Below are positions 57,795 to 64,000 of a stretch of DNA of 64,000 nucleotides, one piece after another. This DNA comes from Croceifilum oryzae (GTDB taxonomy: Bacteria; Bacillota; Bacilli; Thermoactinomycetales; Thermoactinomycetaceae). The translations under genes and the position numbers were made by a program. Position 1 is the first letter of the stretch, and every line of letters begins with the position of its first letter. The stretch covers positions 62,001 through 126,000 of the forward strand of contig NZ_JAUSUV010000002.1 of the NCBI RefSeq assembly GCF_030814315.1, in the 5' to 3' direction. The notes under the pieces are model-generated. The model did no database searches, was not told the DNA's origin, and saw only the letters and a list, made by a program, of their open reading frames with translations.

Positions 57795-58174
57795 AGGAAT
57801 CAGGATTCTCCTTTGTTGAAACGATTATCGCGTGTACCATATTGTGTACCGTAATCGGGTTCGTTGTTCCGATCTTTCGAAGCGAAGCGATTCATGAGAC
57901 AAAAGTGAAATTTCATGAAGATGCGAGGGAGATAGCACAAAACCAGATGGAAAATGTATTGGCTAGGCCTGCTTCCAAACTAAAGCCTGGGTACCAAGTA
58001 GAGCAGGTTCAGAGTCCCAATCAGAAGAAGCAGGAATTTAGTCTCCATACATGGGTAAAACAAGAGTCAGATCATCTTTTCGCGTTGGAGGTGAAGGTTG
58101 AGTGGACACCATCTCCAACAAACTCCAAAAAATACGATTACACTCTCCATACATATCGATTGATAGAAGGCTGA
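57791..58174 (+). CDS. comGE: Minor competence pseudopilin, ComGE position
   Basis: A 127-aa pilin-like protein with KESG^FSFVETIIA and one hydrophobic helix. The rest is divergent; assignment as ComGE is from its position between comGD and comGF. ATGA overlap with comGD. Its 3' end overlaps the next gene by 73 nt. Confidence 0.75.
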   Translation: MKESGFSFVETIIACTILCTVIGFVVPIFRSEAIHETKVKFHEDAREIAQNQMENVLARPASKLKPGYQVEQVQSPNQKKQEFSLHTWVKQESDHLFALEVKVEWTPSPTNSKKYDYTLHTYRLIEG

Positions 58175-58632
58175 TAGCCTCTGAATCGGGCTTTACTTAT
58201 GTGGAAACCATCTTTACATTAATCATCATTGCGATCATTCTTCCCGTACTTTTTATCATGATCCATTTTGCTGAGACAAAAGGAGAAAGCCAACAACAAG
58301 ACCAGCTCTTGATGAGAGAGCGGCAGGCTATCCATCAATATATTGATCAGGAATTACGAGGGGTTTCCTCTTTACAAGTAAGTAAAAATGACTTGATAGC
58401 TAAACAGGTAAATGGAGATGAGATTCAGCTGCGTTGTCAAAATAATCGACTTATTCGTGGTATCAAAAAACAGAGTGAACCCACCTTTCAAGGCACTATG
58501 ATCATTGCTTCTCAAATTGAAAAATGCAACTGGGTACGTGAAGGAAAGGGAGTTCGTATGTTGGTTCATTTTGCTTCGAATTCAAAAAAACAGTCTCGAT
58601 TTATGGAGATGTTACTATATGCTAAGAAATAA
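58102..58632 (+). CDS. comGF: Minor competence pseudopilin, ComGF position
   Basis: A 176-aa prepilin-like protein. GTG 58102 has a strong GGAGGTGA about 7 nt upstream, inside comGE; this gives an unusually long pre-sequence of about 29 residues before ESG^FTYVETIFT and a membrane helix. The C-terminal domain has Cys residues and resembles ComGF only by position and layout. It overlaps comGG by 14 nt. Confidence 0.78.
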   Translation: MDTISNKLQKIRLHSPYISIDRRLIASESGFTYVETIFTLIIIAIILPVLFIMIHFAETKGESQQQDQLLMRERQAIHQYIDQELRGVSSLQVSKNDLIAKQVNGDEIQLRCQNNRLIRGIKKQSEPTFQGTMIIASQIEKCNWVREGKGVRMLVHFASNSKKQSRFMEMLLYAKK

Positions 58633-59041
58633 GAGAGACTCTGAACAAGGTTTTATGATTCCGATTGTGATGATGGTCATTTGGCTTGTGTTTCAATTTG
58701 TCCATGCATACATCTCGCAAACAGTAGCGATTCAGCAAGCGGACTTTTTGGATTCAGAGAGAGTGAAGGCAAGGTATGCAGCGGCTGGAGCGATTGATAA
58801 AGTGCTGGCAAATTGGAAGGAGCGCTCAGTTGAGGACTCCAAATGGAGTTGGCAAGAGCCAAGTGTGGAACAAGCGATTCAGATAACATTATTGCCCAAC
58901 TCAGAGTCAGATTCAGAGCAGGGTCAATCGGGAATCTTACAAGCGAGAGCAACAGGAAAATTAGGAGTTCGACAAACGATATCTGTCCAGATTAATCTGG
59001 AAACGGGCAAGAAAATCAAAGAAGTAGCAGATGAAAAGTAA
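58619..59041 (+). CDS. comGG: ComGG-position minor pilus protein
   Basis: A 140-aa protein with one N-terminal membrane helix (MIPIVMMVIWLVFQFVHAYI), preceded by EQGFM, a weak prepilin-like site without the usual Glu5, as in ComGG. The remainder is Ser/Glu-rich. ATG 58619 is chosen over an earlier in-frame ATG inside comGF; TGGAGATG lies 10 nt upstream. Last pilus gene of the operon. Confidence 0.78.
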   Translation: MLRNKRDSEQGFMIPIVMMVIWLVFQFVHAYISQTVAIQQADFLDSERVKARYAAAGAIDKVLANWKERSVEDSKWSWQEPSVEQAIQITLLPNSESDSEQGQSGILQARATGKLGVRQTISVQINLETGKKIKEVADEK

Positions 59042-59066
59042 TCTCACAGAGAAAGAAGAGAACAGC

Positions 59067-59594
59067 ATGAGTGCACATAAAAAGCATCTAATCTTAATGG
59101 GGATGATGGGTACAGGGAAAAGCACCATTGGTCGCCATCTTGCCCAGTATCTTCCGTATCCAGCGATTGACCTTGATCACTGGATTGAGGAGAAACAAAA
59201 TCAATCCATTCCAAGTATCTTTGAGGAGTTTGGTGAGTCTTATTTTCGCGAATTGGAATCGCAAGCTTTCAAACATTTTTTGGAACAATCTCAGCAACAC
59301 ATCCTTATTACAGGTGGAGGTATTGTACTTCGGTCCGAGAATAGGAAGTGGATAAAGGAAAATGGGGTCGTGTTTCATCTAACAGCCGATGTGGATACAC
59401 TCATTCAGCGGTTGGAGCTAGATGGAAACAGACCTCTATTACAGGGGAATAAAGTAGAAAAAATTCGCCGTATATGGAGTGAAAGAAAGAGCCTTTATGA
59501 ATCAATTGCTGACTATCAGATTCAGACAGATGCTCGTTCACCCGAAGTGATCATAGCCGAAATCCTCTCCCATTGGCATCAGCTCCCTGTTTAA
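59067..59594 (+). CDS. aroK: Shikimate kinase
   Basis: It phosphorylates shikimate in aromatic amino-acid synthesis. Walker A MGTGKST (near residue 18), the substrate-binding DLDHWIE, FGESYFRELE, GGGIVLR and the LID RPLL are in order, 175 aa. The start is uncertain: ATG 59067, or ATG 59031 which overlaps comGG by 11 nt. The gene sits at the end of the comG operon rather than with other aro genes. Confidence 0.92.
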   Translation: MSAHKKHLILMGMMGTGKSTIGRHLAQYLPYPAIDLDHWIEEKQNQSIPSIFEEFGESYFRELESQAFKHFLEQSQQHILITGGGIVLRSENRKWIKENGVVFHLTADVDTLIQRLELDGNRPLLQGNKVEKIRRIWSERKSLYESIADYQIQTDARSPEVIIAEILSHWHQLPV

Positions 59595-59636
59595 ATGATC
59601 CATTAGGAGGTCATGCTAGGGGTGAGGTGATGAAGT

Positions 59637-59855
59637 TTGTCATTTAGAGATTGGATTACCTATATGATGAAGCAGATGTTGTGGTTTATGGAAACTCCGC
59701 GAACCGAACGAAAAGCACAGCGATTAGAACGAAAAGAACCTTGGTTAGAAAAATGGTTTGGGATCGTCCCGATTGGAACCAAGCTCTTTGTCGAGAAGCA
59801 GTTAGAACGACGTCATCGATCCCAAAAGCCAACTGAGGGGTCCGAGACATCATAA
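59637..59855 (+). CDS. yqzE: YqzE-like protein
   Basis: A 72-aa protein of the YqzE family found near comGG in Bacillales; function unknown. The pattern TPRTERKAQRLERK followed by WFGIVPIGTKLF is the family signature. GAGGTGAT lies upstream of TTG 59637. A terminator follows. Confidence 0.85.
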   Translation: MSFRDWITYMMKQMLWFMETPRTERKAQRLERKEPWLEKWFGIVPIGTKLFVEKQLERRHRSQKPTEGSETS

Positions 59856-59880
59856 ATTGTAAAAAGTTATCCATTTATCG

Positions 59881-59904
59881 GGAGCTGTTTAGCTCCTTTT
59901 TTGT
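59881..59904 (+). terminator. Terminator at the end of the comG unit
   Basis: GGAGCT - GTTT - AGCTCC, followed by TTTTTTG. Confidence 0.85.
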
Positions 59905-59979
59905 TTGACATCTATGATATACTTCTCTAGGAAAGCTTTATAAAATAAATTATACAAAATATAATTTAGAGAAATATTA

Positions 59980-60008
59980 TTGACGATAATAAATCATCGT
60001 GATATATT
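59980..60008 (+). promoter_or_regulatory. SigA promoter of ispG
   Basis: TTGACG (59980-59985), a 17-nt spacer and TATATT (60003-60008), about 47 nt before the ATG. Confidence 0.75.
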
Positions 60009-60054
60009 TATTTTAAAAAATTTAATTTTTGGAAAATAAAGGAGGGAATACATC

Positions 60055-61155
60055 ATGTATCATCGTTCAGAAACAAGACCCGTAAAGGTCGGGAATATAC
60101 AAATTGGTGGAAATGATCAAGTTGTTATACAAAGTATGACCACTAGTAAAACGCATGATGTCCCAAAAGTAGTAGCTGAAATTAACCGACTTGCCGAAGC
60201 TGGATGTGAAATTGTTCGTGTGGCTGTACCCGATCATCGTGCAGCTGACGCTATTAAAGAGATTAAAAAAGAAATCTCCGTCCCTCTCGTAGCGGATATT
60301 CATTTTGATTACAAACTTGCCTTAAAAGCCATCGAGGGTGGAATTGATAAAATTCGCATTAATCCAGGGAATATTGGTCGCCGCGAAAAAGTAGAAGCAG
60401 TTGTTAAAGCAGCTAAAGAACGTGGAATTCCGATTCGAATCGGAGTAAATGCGGGGTCTTTGGAGAAACGGATCTTAGATAAATATGGTTACCCAACCGC
60501 TGAAGGTATGGTTGAAAGTGCTTTATACCATATTGGAATCTTAGAAGATCTAGACTTCCAAGATATCATTGTTTCCCTAAAGGCATCCGATGTGCGCTTG
60601 GCGATCGAGGCTTACCAAAAGGCTGCTGCCGCGTTCCGTTATCCTCTGCATTTAGGAATTACAGAATCAGGAACCTTATTCTCTGGAACGGTAAAAAGTT
60701 CAGCAGGTCTAGGTGCGATTCTTTCTCAAGGAATCGGTTCTACCATGCGGATTTCACTCAGCGCTGACCCAGTAGAAGAAGTAAAAGTAGCCCGTGAGCT
60801 ATTAAAAACATTTGGCTTAGCAGCAAATGCAGCTACGTTAATTTCTTGTCCAACTTGTGGTCGAATTGAAATTGACTTAATTAGTATTGCGAATGAGGTG
60901 GAAGAATACATCTCGAATATTAAAGCACCGATTAAAGTTTCTGTGCTCGGTTGTGCAGTGAACGGCCCTGGGGAAGCGAAGGAAGCGGATATCGGCATTG
61001 CTGGTGCACGTGGTGAAGGTCTCCTGTTTAGACATGGAGAAATTATCCGTAAGATTCCTGAGAAGGAAATGGTTGCAGAACTGAAAAAAGAAATTGATAA
61101 GCTAGCAGAAGAGCGTAAGCAAGAAGCAGAAGCAGCTTCAAACGTTCAAGTATAG
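60055..61155 (+). CDS. ispG: 4-hydroxy-3-methylbut-2-enyl-diphosphate synthase (flavodoxin) IspG
   Basis: A [4Fe-4S] enzyme of the MEP isoprenoid pathway. The N-terminal TIM-barrel domain holds the diphosphate substrate; the cluster ligands are C265, C268 and C300 with E307 (SCPTCG ... GCAVNGPGE). It has 366 aa, normal for Bacillus, with a charged C-terminal tail. AAAGGAGGG precedes the ATG. It has its own promoter. Confidence 0.97.
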   Translation: MYHRSETRPVKVGNIQIGGNDQVVIQSMTTSKTHDVPKVVAEINRLAEAGCEIVRVAVPDHRAADAIKEIKKEISVPLVADIHFDYKLALKAIEGGIDKIRINPGNIGRREKVEAVVKAAKERGIPIRIGVNAGSLEKRILDKYGYPTAEGMVESALYHIGILEDLDFQDIIVSLKASDVRLAIEAYQKAAAAFRYPLHLGITESGTLFSGTVKSSAGLGAILSQGIGSTMRISLSADPVEEVKVARELLKTFGLAANAATLISCPTCGRIEIDLISIANEVEEYISNIKAPIKVSVLGCAVNGPGEAKEADIGIAGARGEGLLFRHGEIIRKIPEKEMVAELKKEIDKLAEERKQEAEAASNVQV

Positions 61156-61222
61156 AAATAAAACCTTTCTGTATAATATCTTCTTGCATTCTCATACTAA
61201 CAGTGACTCAAAAAGGAGGAAC

Positions 61223-61453
61223 ATGATTAGTATGAAAAAAGTTGCCCTTCTATTAGTCATTATTGGCGCGCTCAACTGGCTCTTAATAGGAGTATTTGGA
61301 TGGGATATTGTAGCTGCCATCTTTGGTGGTGACCCGACTCCCGCAACCTCTATGTTTAGCCGAATCATCTACTCCATAGTAGGTCTTGCAGGAATTTACT
61401 CCATTCGATTCCTATTTGACGATCGAGTAACCGCCGATAACGATCACCATTAA
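61223..61453 (+). CDS. DUF378 small membrane protein
   Basis: A 76-aa two-helix membrane protein of the DUF378 family (YuzA-like), of unknown function. Hallmarks are KKVALLLVIIGALNWLLIGVFG and later RIIYSIVGLAGIYSI. Start uncertain between ATG 61223 and 61232; AAAAGGAGG lies at 61211-61219. The C-terminus is His/Asp-rich. A terminator follows. Confidence 0.85.
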   Translation: MISMKKVALLLVIIGALNWLLIGVFGWDIVAAIFGGDPTPATSMFSRIIYSIVGLAGIYSIRFLFDDRVTADNDHH

Positions 61454-61460
61454 ATATAAA

Positions 61461-61491
61461 AAACTCCAGATATCCAGTCTGGAGTTTTTTT
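61461..61491 (+). terminator. Terminator after the DUF378 gene
   Basis: AAACTCCAGA - TATCCAG - TCTGGAGTTT, then TTTT. Confidence 0.9.
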
Positions 61492-61569
61492 GTTGCCTAT
61501 TATGCCAAAGGAACATACAATTTTATAAATACAGTATATTATTCATTACGTCATAAGGAGATGTAGCTG

Positions 61570-62271
61570 ATGTCTGCAATGATTGGGATTACCACATTTA
61601 TCGAATCAGATGAATTTACTAAAATAAGGAGGTCTTATGCAAATTCAGTTGCTACTGCCGGTGGAGTCCCTGTTTTATTGTCTCCAATTGTGGATGAAAG
61701 ATTGGCAGAGGAATTAGCAGATCGATTGGACGGTTTACTCCTATCGGGTGGAGGAGATATTAATCCAATCCATTACCATGAAGAACCTCATCCAACACTT
61801 GATTTGGTTTGTGATATTCGGGATCAATATGAATTCCAACTCGCGAAAGCATTTATGAATTGCAAAAAGCCTATTCTAGCTATTTGTCGAGGAGCTCAAG
61901 TACTTAATGTTGTACTAGGTGGAACGCTGATTCAAGATGTGCCATCGCAAGTGACTACCGATTTACCTCATTCCCAAGAAGCAGATCGGCATGTTGCTAC
62001 TCATGCGATCCAAATTGACCCGCAATCAAAATTAGCAGAAATTTTAGATGAGTGTCAAATTGATGTCAACAGCTTCCATCACCAATCTGTAAAAGACTTA
62101 CCGGGGACATGTCTAGCAACCGCCTATGCCCCTGATGGAGTCGTGGAGGCTTTTGAATACCAAGGCGATCAATTTGCCTTGGCGGTTCAGTGGCATCCCG
62201 AGGCAATGACTCATGATGAACATTCCTTAAAACTATTTCGCTATTTTGTAGAGAAGTGTGCTTGTTCATAA
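61570..62271 (+). CDS. Class I glutamine amidotransferase-like peptidase C26 (gamma-glutamyl-GABA hydrolase type)
   Basis: A hydrolase of the PuuD-like C26 family that cleaves gamma-glutamyl amides, 233 aa. The catalytic Cys is in AICRGAQ (C106) and the His/Glu pair in VQWHPE (H209, E211). The oxyanion region is LLSGGGDINP. AAGGAGAT precedes the ATG. No other polyamine genes are adjacent, so substrate is unknown. Confidence 0.9.
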   Translation: MSAMIGITTFIESDEFTKIRRSYANSVATAGGVPVLLSPIVDERLAEELADRLDGLLLSGGGDINPIHYHEEPHPTLDLVCDIRDQYEFQLAKAFMNCKKPILAICRGAQVLNVVLGGTLIQDVPSQVTTDLPHSQEADRHVATHAIQIDPQSKLAEILDECQIDVNSFHHQSVKDLPGTCLATAYAPDGVVEAFEYQGDQFALAVQWHPEAMTHDEHSLKLFRYFVEKCACS

Positions 62272-62279
62272 TATCTATC

Positions 62280-62335
62280 GGACCCATATACCTGTTATAG
62301 CTCATTCATATTGTAGCGGACAAGTGCATGGGTCC
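62280..62335. repeat. Long-loop inverted repeat between C26 gene and cydB
   Basis: GGACCCAT (62280-62287) and ATGGGTCC (62328-62335) enclose a 40-nt AT-rich loop, between two convergent genes. No T-run; it may aid termination. Confidence 0.4.
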
Positions 62336-62354
62336 TCACTCATTCATAATATTG

Positions 62355-63383
62355 TTATAGATGCTCTTGCTCATGTTCACCCCGTACATATTTTGCATTG
62401 AATAAAAAAAGCCAAAGTAGGAGCCCAAGCGATGGAATTAATACCAACAACCCAGCGATAAAAGTGATGACCAACGCCTTACCAAGGACGGGACTCGTAA
62501 CGGCACCTTGAATCGTGATATAGGGATCTAACAAATACGGGAGATGGGAAGCGCCGTATCCAAAGAAAGCAAAGCCAAACTGGAGCATGACGAGTACAAA
62601 GGCAAGTCCAAAACATTTTCGCTTCCAGATTAGAAATACAGCCCCTATAAAACAAAGTAAGGATAGTCCAAAGCACCAACCAATCTCAAGTGCTCGCTGA
62701 AAGTGATCTGGATTGTGACGAGAGAGAGCCCAGAAAACTAACAAGCTGGCTAGGATAGTAGGCCCACTCCAAGCTAATGCGTATTTGCGTAGTAATTCGC
62801 GTGCAGGTGTGTCATTTGCTCGATTTGCATAAAAGGTAAGGAAAGAAGAACTAATATATAAAACGCTTACGATGGCTAAGAACGTAACTGCCCATGAATA
62901 AGAATTTGTGAATAACTGAGCGATCGATAGCGTAATTCCAGAATCCGTTTCCTTAATAAATCCTCCCTCTGACATGGTTAAGATGGTGGACAGACTCGCT
63001 GGAATGAGTAACCCAGTAGCACCATACAAAAACATATAAACGCGATTGCTTCGAACGCCATAATGGGCAAAGGCATAAAAGGAACCCCGAATCGTAAGGA
63101 GTATCAGGAAGACACTTCCTGGAATGAGAAGAGCTGTTCCGTAGTAGTAGGCTGTGTCAGGGAAGAAACCGATAACCCCTACAATAAAAAAGATCAGAAA
63201 TACATTGGTTACCTCCCAAACAGGTGAGAGGTATCTTTCGATCACCGTATTCACAATGTGATCCTTTTTCGTTTTCATGCTGTAATAAGAGAAGAAACCA
63301 GCACCAAAATCAATGGAGGCTATGATCAGATATCCATACAAAAATGTCCAGAGTACCGTAATACCAATCATCTCGAGTGACAT
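62355..63383 (-). CDS. cydB: Cytochrome bd ubiquinol oxidase subunit II
   Basis: The second subunit of the cytochrome bd-type terminal oxidase, 342 aa, with about eight to nine membrane helices. The IDFGAGFFSYY segment and the pattern of hydrophobic helices separated by charged loops are typical of CydB. GGGAGGGGG precedes the ATG. It follows cydA by 15 nt on the reverse strand, the normal cydAB order. Confidence 0.93.
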   Translation of the reverse strand: MSLEMIGITVLWTFLYGYLIIASIDFGAGFFSYYSMKTKKDHIVNTVIERYLSPVWEVTNVFLIFFIVGVIGFFPDTAYYYGTALLIPGSVFLILLTIRGSFYAFAHYGVRSNRVYMFLYGATGLLIPASLSTILTMSEGGFIKETDSGITLSIAQLFTNSYSWAVTFLAIVSVLYISSSFLTFYANRANDTPARELLRKYALAWSGPTILASLLVFWALSRHNPDHFQRALEIGWCFGLSLLCFIGAVFLIWKRKCFGLAFVLVMLQFGFAFFGYGASHLPYLLDPYITIQGAVTSPVLGKALVITFIAGLLVLIPSLGLLLWLFLFNAKYVRGEHEQEHL

Positions 63384-63398
63384 GATTTATCCCCCTCC

Positions 63399-64000
63399 CT
63401 ATAATCCGTAGCGTTTCGCTAATTCGTCCTCTGCGCGGTTATGTCGGAACAGGCGATATAACACGATACATGTGAGTATTCCCAGAGCGAGGAATAAGGC
63501 GCTAAATGCCCAGGTGGTAGAGGAAACGTGATCAGCCGTAGTGGCAGCTTTGTCTACCTTTAAAACTCCAGTAATAATCCATGGTTGTCGACCTACTTCT
63601 GCGAAGATCCATCCCAATTGAATGGCAATAAAGGCTAAAGGCGCCCCTAAGACAATGCCTCTCAAGAGCCATGGACTCCACTGATTCCCTTTTTTTCGGT
63701 ACCATTCAATCGCGAAAATGGCTGAGACGAGTAGGAGATAAAATCCGATTGCAACCATCCCATCAAACAGGTAGTGAATATAGAGTGGAGGCCATAAATC
63801 CTGAGGAATATCATTTAGACCTTTCACTTCATGATTAGGTGAATTACCAGCTAAGATACTAAGAGCAAACGGTATTTTGATCCCATATTTCACTTCTTGT
63901 GTTTCCTTGTTTAAAACACCACCGAAAACCAAAGGAGCTTGCTTGGTTGTTTCAAAGTGCCATTCGGCAGCGGCTAATTTAGTGGGTTGATGCTTCGCTA
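63399..64000 (-). CDS. cydA: Cytochrome bd ubiquinol oxidase subunit I (5' part missing, cut by window edge)
   Basis: The C-terminal ~200 residues of the quinol-oxidising haem subunit CydA; the gene begins beyond the right edge. The reading frame stays open from the stop at 63399 to the end of the window, and the outermost residues read AKHQPTKLAAAEWHFETTKQ, a CydA hallmark near the haem and quinol sites. Later GWIFAEVGRQPWI and three helices are present. The C-terminal tail RAEDELAKRYGL is short. Confidence 0.93.
   Translation of the reverse strand, partial: AKHQPTKLAAAEWHFETTKQAPLVFGGVLNKETQEVKYGIKIPFALSILAGNSPNHEVKGLNDIPQDLWPPLYIHYLFDGMVAIGFYLLLVSAIFAIEWYRKKGNQWSPWLLRGIVLGAPLAFIAIQLGWIFAEVGRQPWIITGVLKVDKAATTADHVSSTTWAFSALFLALGILTCIVLYRLFRHNRAEDELAKRYGL

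Overview
The window is one contiguous piece of a low-to-mid GC (by eye about 43%), Gram-positive, endospore-forming Bacillales chromosome. Spore formation is indicated by an alpha/beta SASP gene, yqfC/yqfD, a YhcN-type lipoprotein and a GerPA-like gene. Gene order largely follows the Bacillus subtilis block dnaJ-prmA-rsmE-mtaB-nptA-rpsU-yqeY-floA-yqfC-yqfD-phoH-pgpH-ybeY-dgkA-cdd-era-recO-glyQS-ccpN-yqfL-dnaG-sigA-trmK-yqfO. A Thermoactinomycetaceae-like relative is my guess; family-level placement is inference. I saw no tRNA, rRNA, CRISPR array, prophage or insertion sequence.

Layout. 1-5.4 kb: chaperone, ribosome/tRNA methyltransferases, Nudix hydrolase and deoC. 5.4-7.6 kb: a repeat-rich non-coding stretch, a reverse-strand Na/Pi transporter and an unrecognised low-complexity protein. 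7.6-19.8 kb: HIT protein, rpsU with a long leader, yqeY, the NfeD/FloA membrane-domain pair, a SASP, the yqfCD-phoH-pgpH-ybeY-dgkA-cdd-era chain and recO. 19.8-23.2 kb: T-box controlled glyQS. 23.2-26.7 kb: secreted M4 metalloprotease and a TIM-barrel protein. 26.8-31.1 kb: ccpN, the PPDK regulatory protein and ppdK in one operon; the first two lack ordinary start codons. 31.4-34.4 kb: dnaG-sigA. 34.6-39.6 kb: acyl-CoA dehydrogenase, acetyltransferase, hppD under a cre box, a membrane-anchored M1 peptidase whose start lies inside a long hairpin, and a GerPA-like gene. 39.7-42.1 kb: trmK, a Nif3-family gene and rnpB. 42.2-50.3 kb: mixed peptidase, redox, envelope and sporulation genes. 50.4-51.4 kb: an actin-like ParM gene overlapping a small ParR-like gene. 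51.6-54.7 kb: cysteine desulfurase, thiI and TerC. 54.9-59.9 kb: complete comGA-GG competence pilus operon followed by a shikimate kinase and yqzE. 60-64 kb: ispG, a DUF378 protein, a class I glutamine amidotransferase-like peptidase, and cydB/cydA running off the right edge.

Most of the window is ordinary core genome with short spacers, 4-nt start/stop overlaps and clear hairpin terminators. The points most worth a second look are the chromosomal parM/parR-like pair with a hairpin over its ribosome binding site, the 21-bp stem that covers the start codon of the M1 peptidase gene, the non-canonical initiation codons of ccpN and the PPDK regulator, the Gly/Phe-rich protein at 7.1-7.5 kb, the long rpsU leader, and the tandem hairpin-forming repeats at 5.7-5.95 kb.
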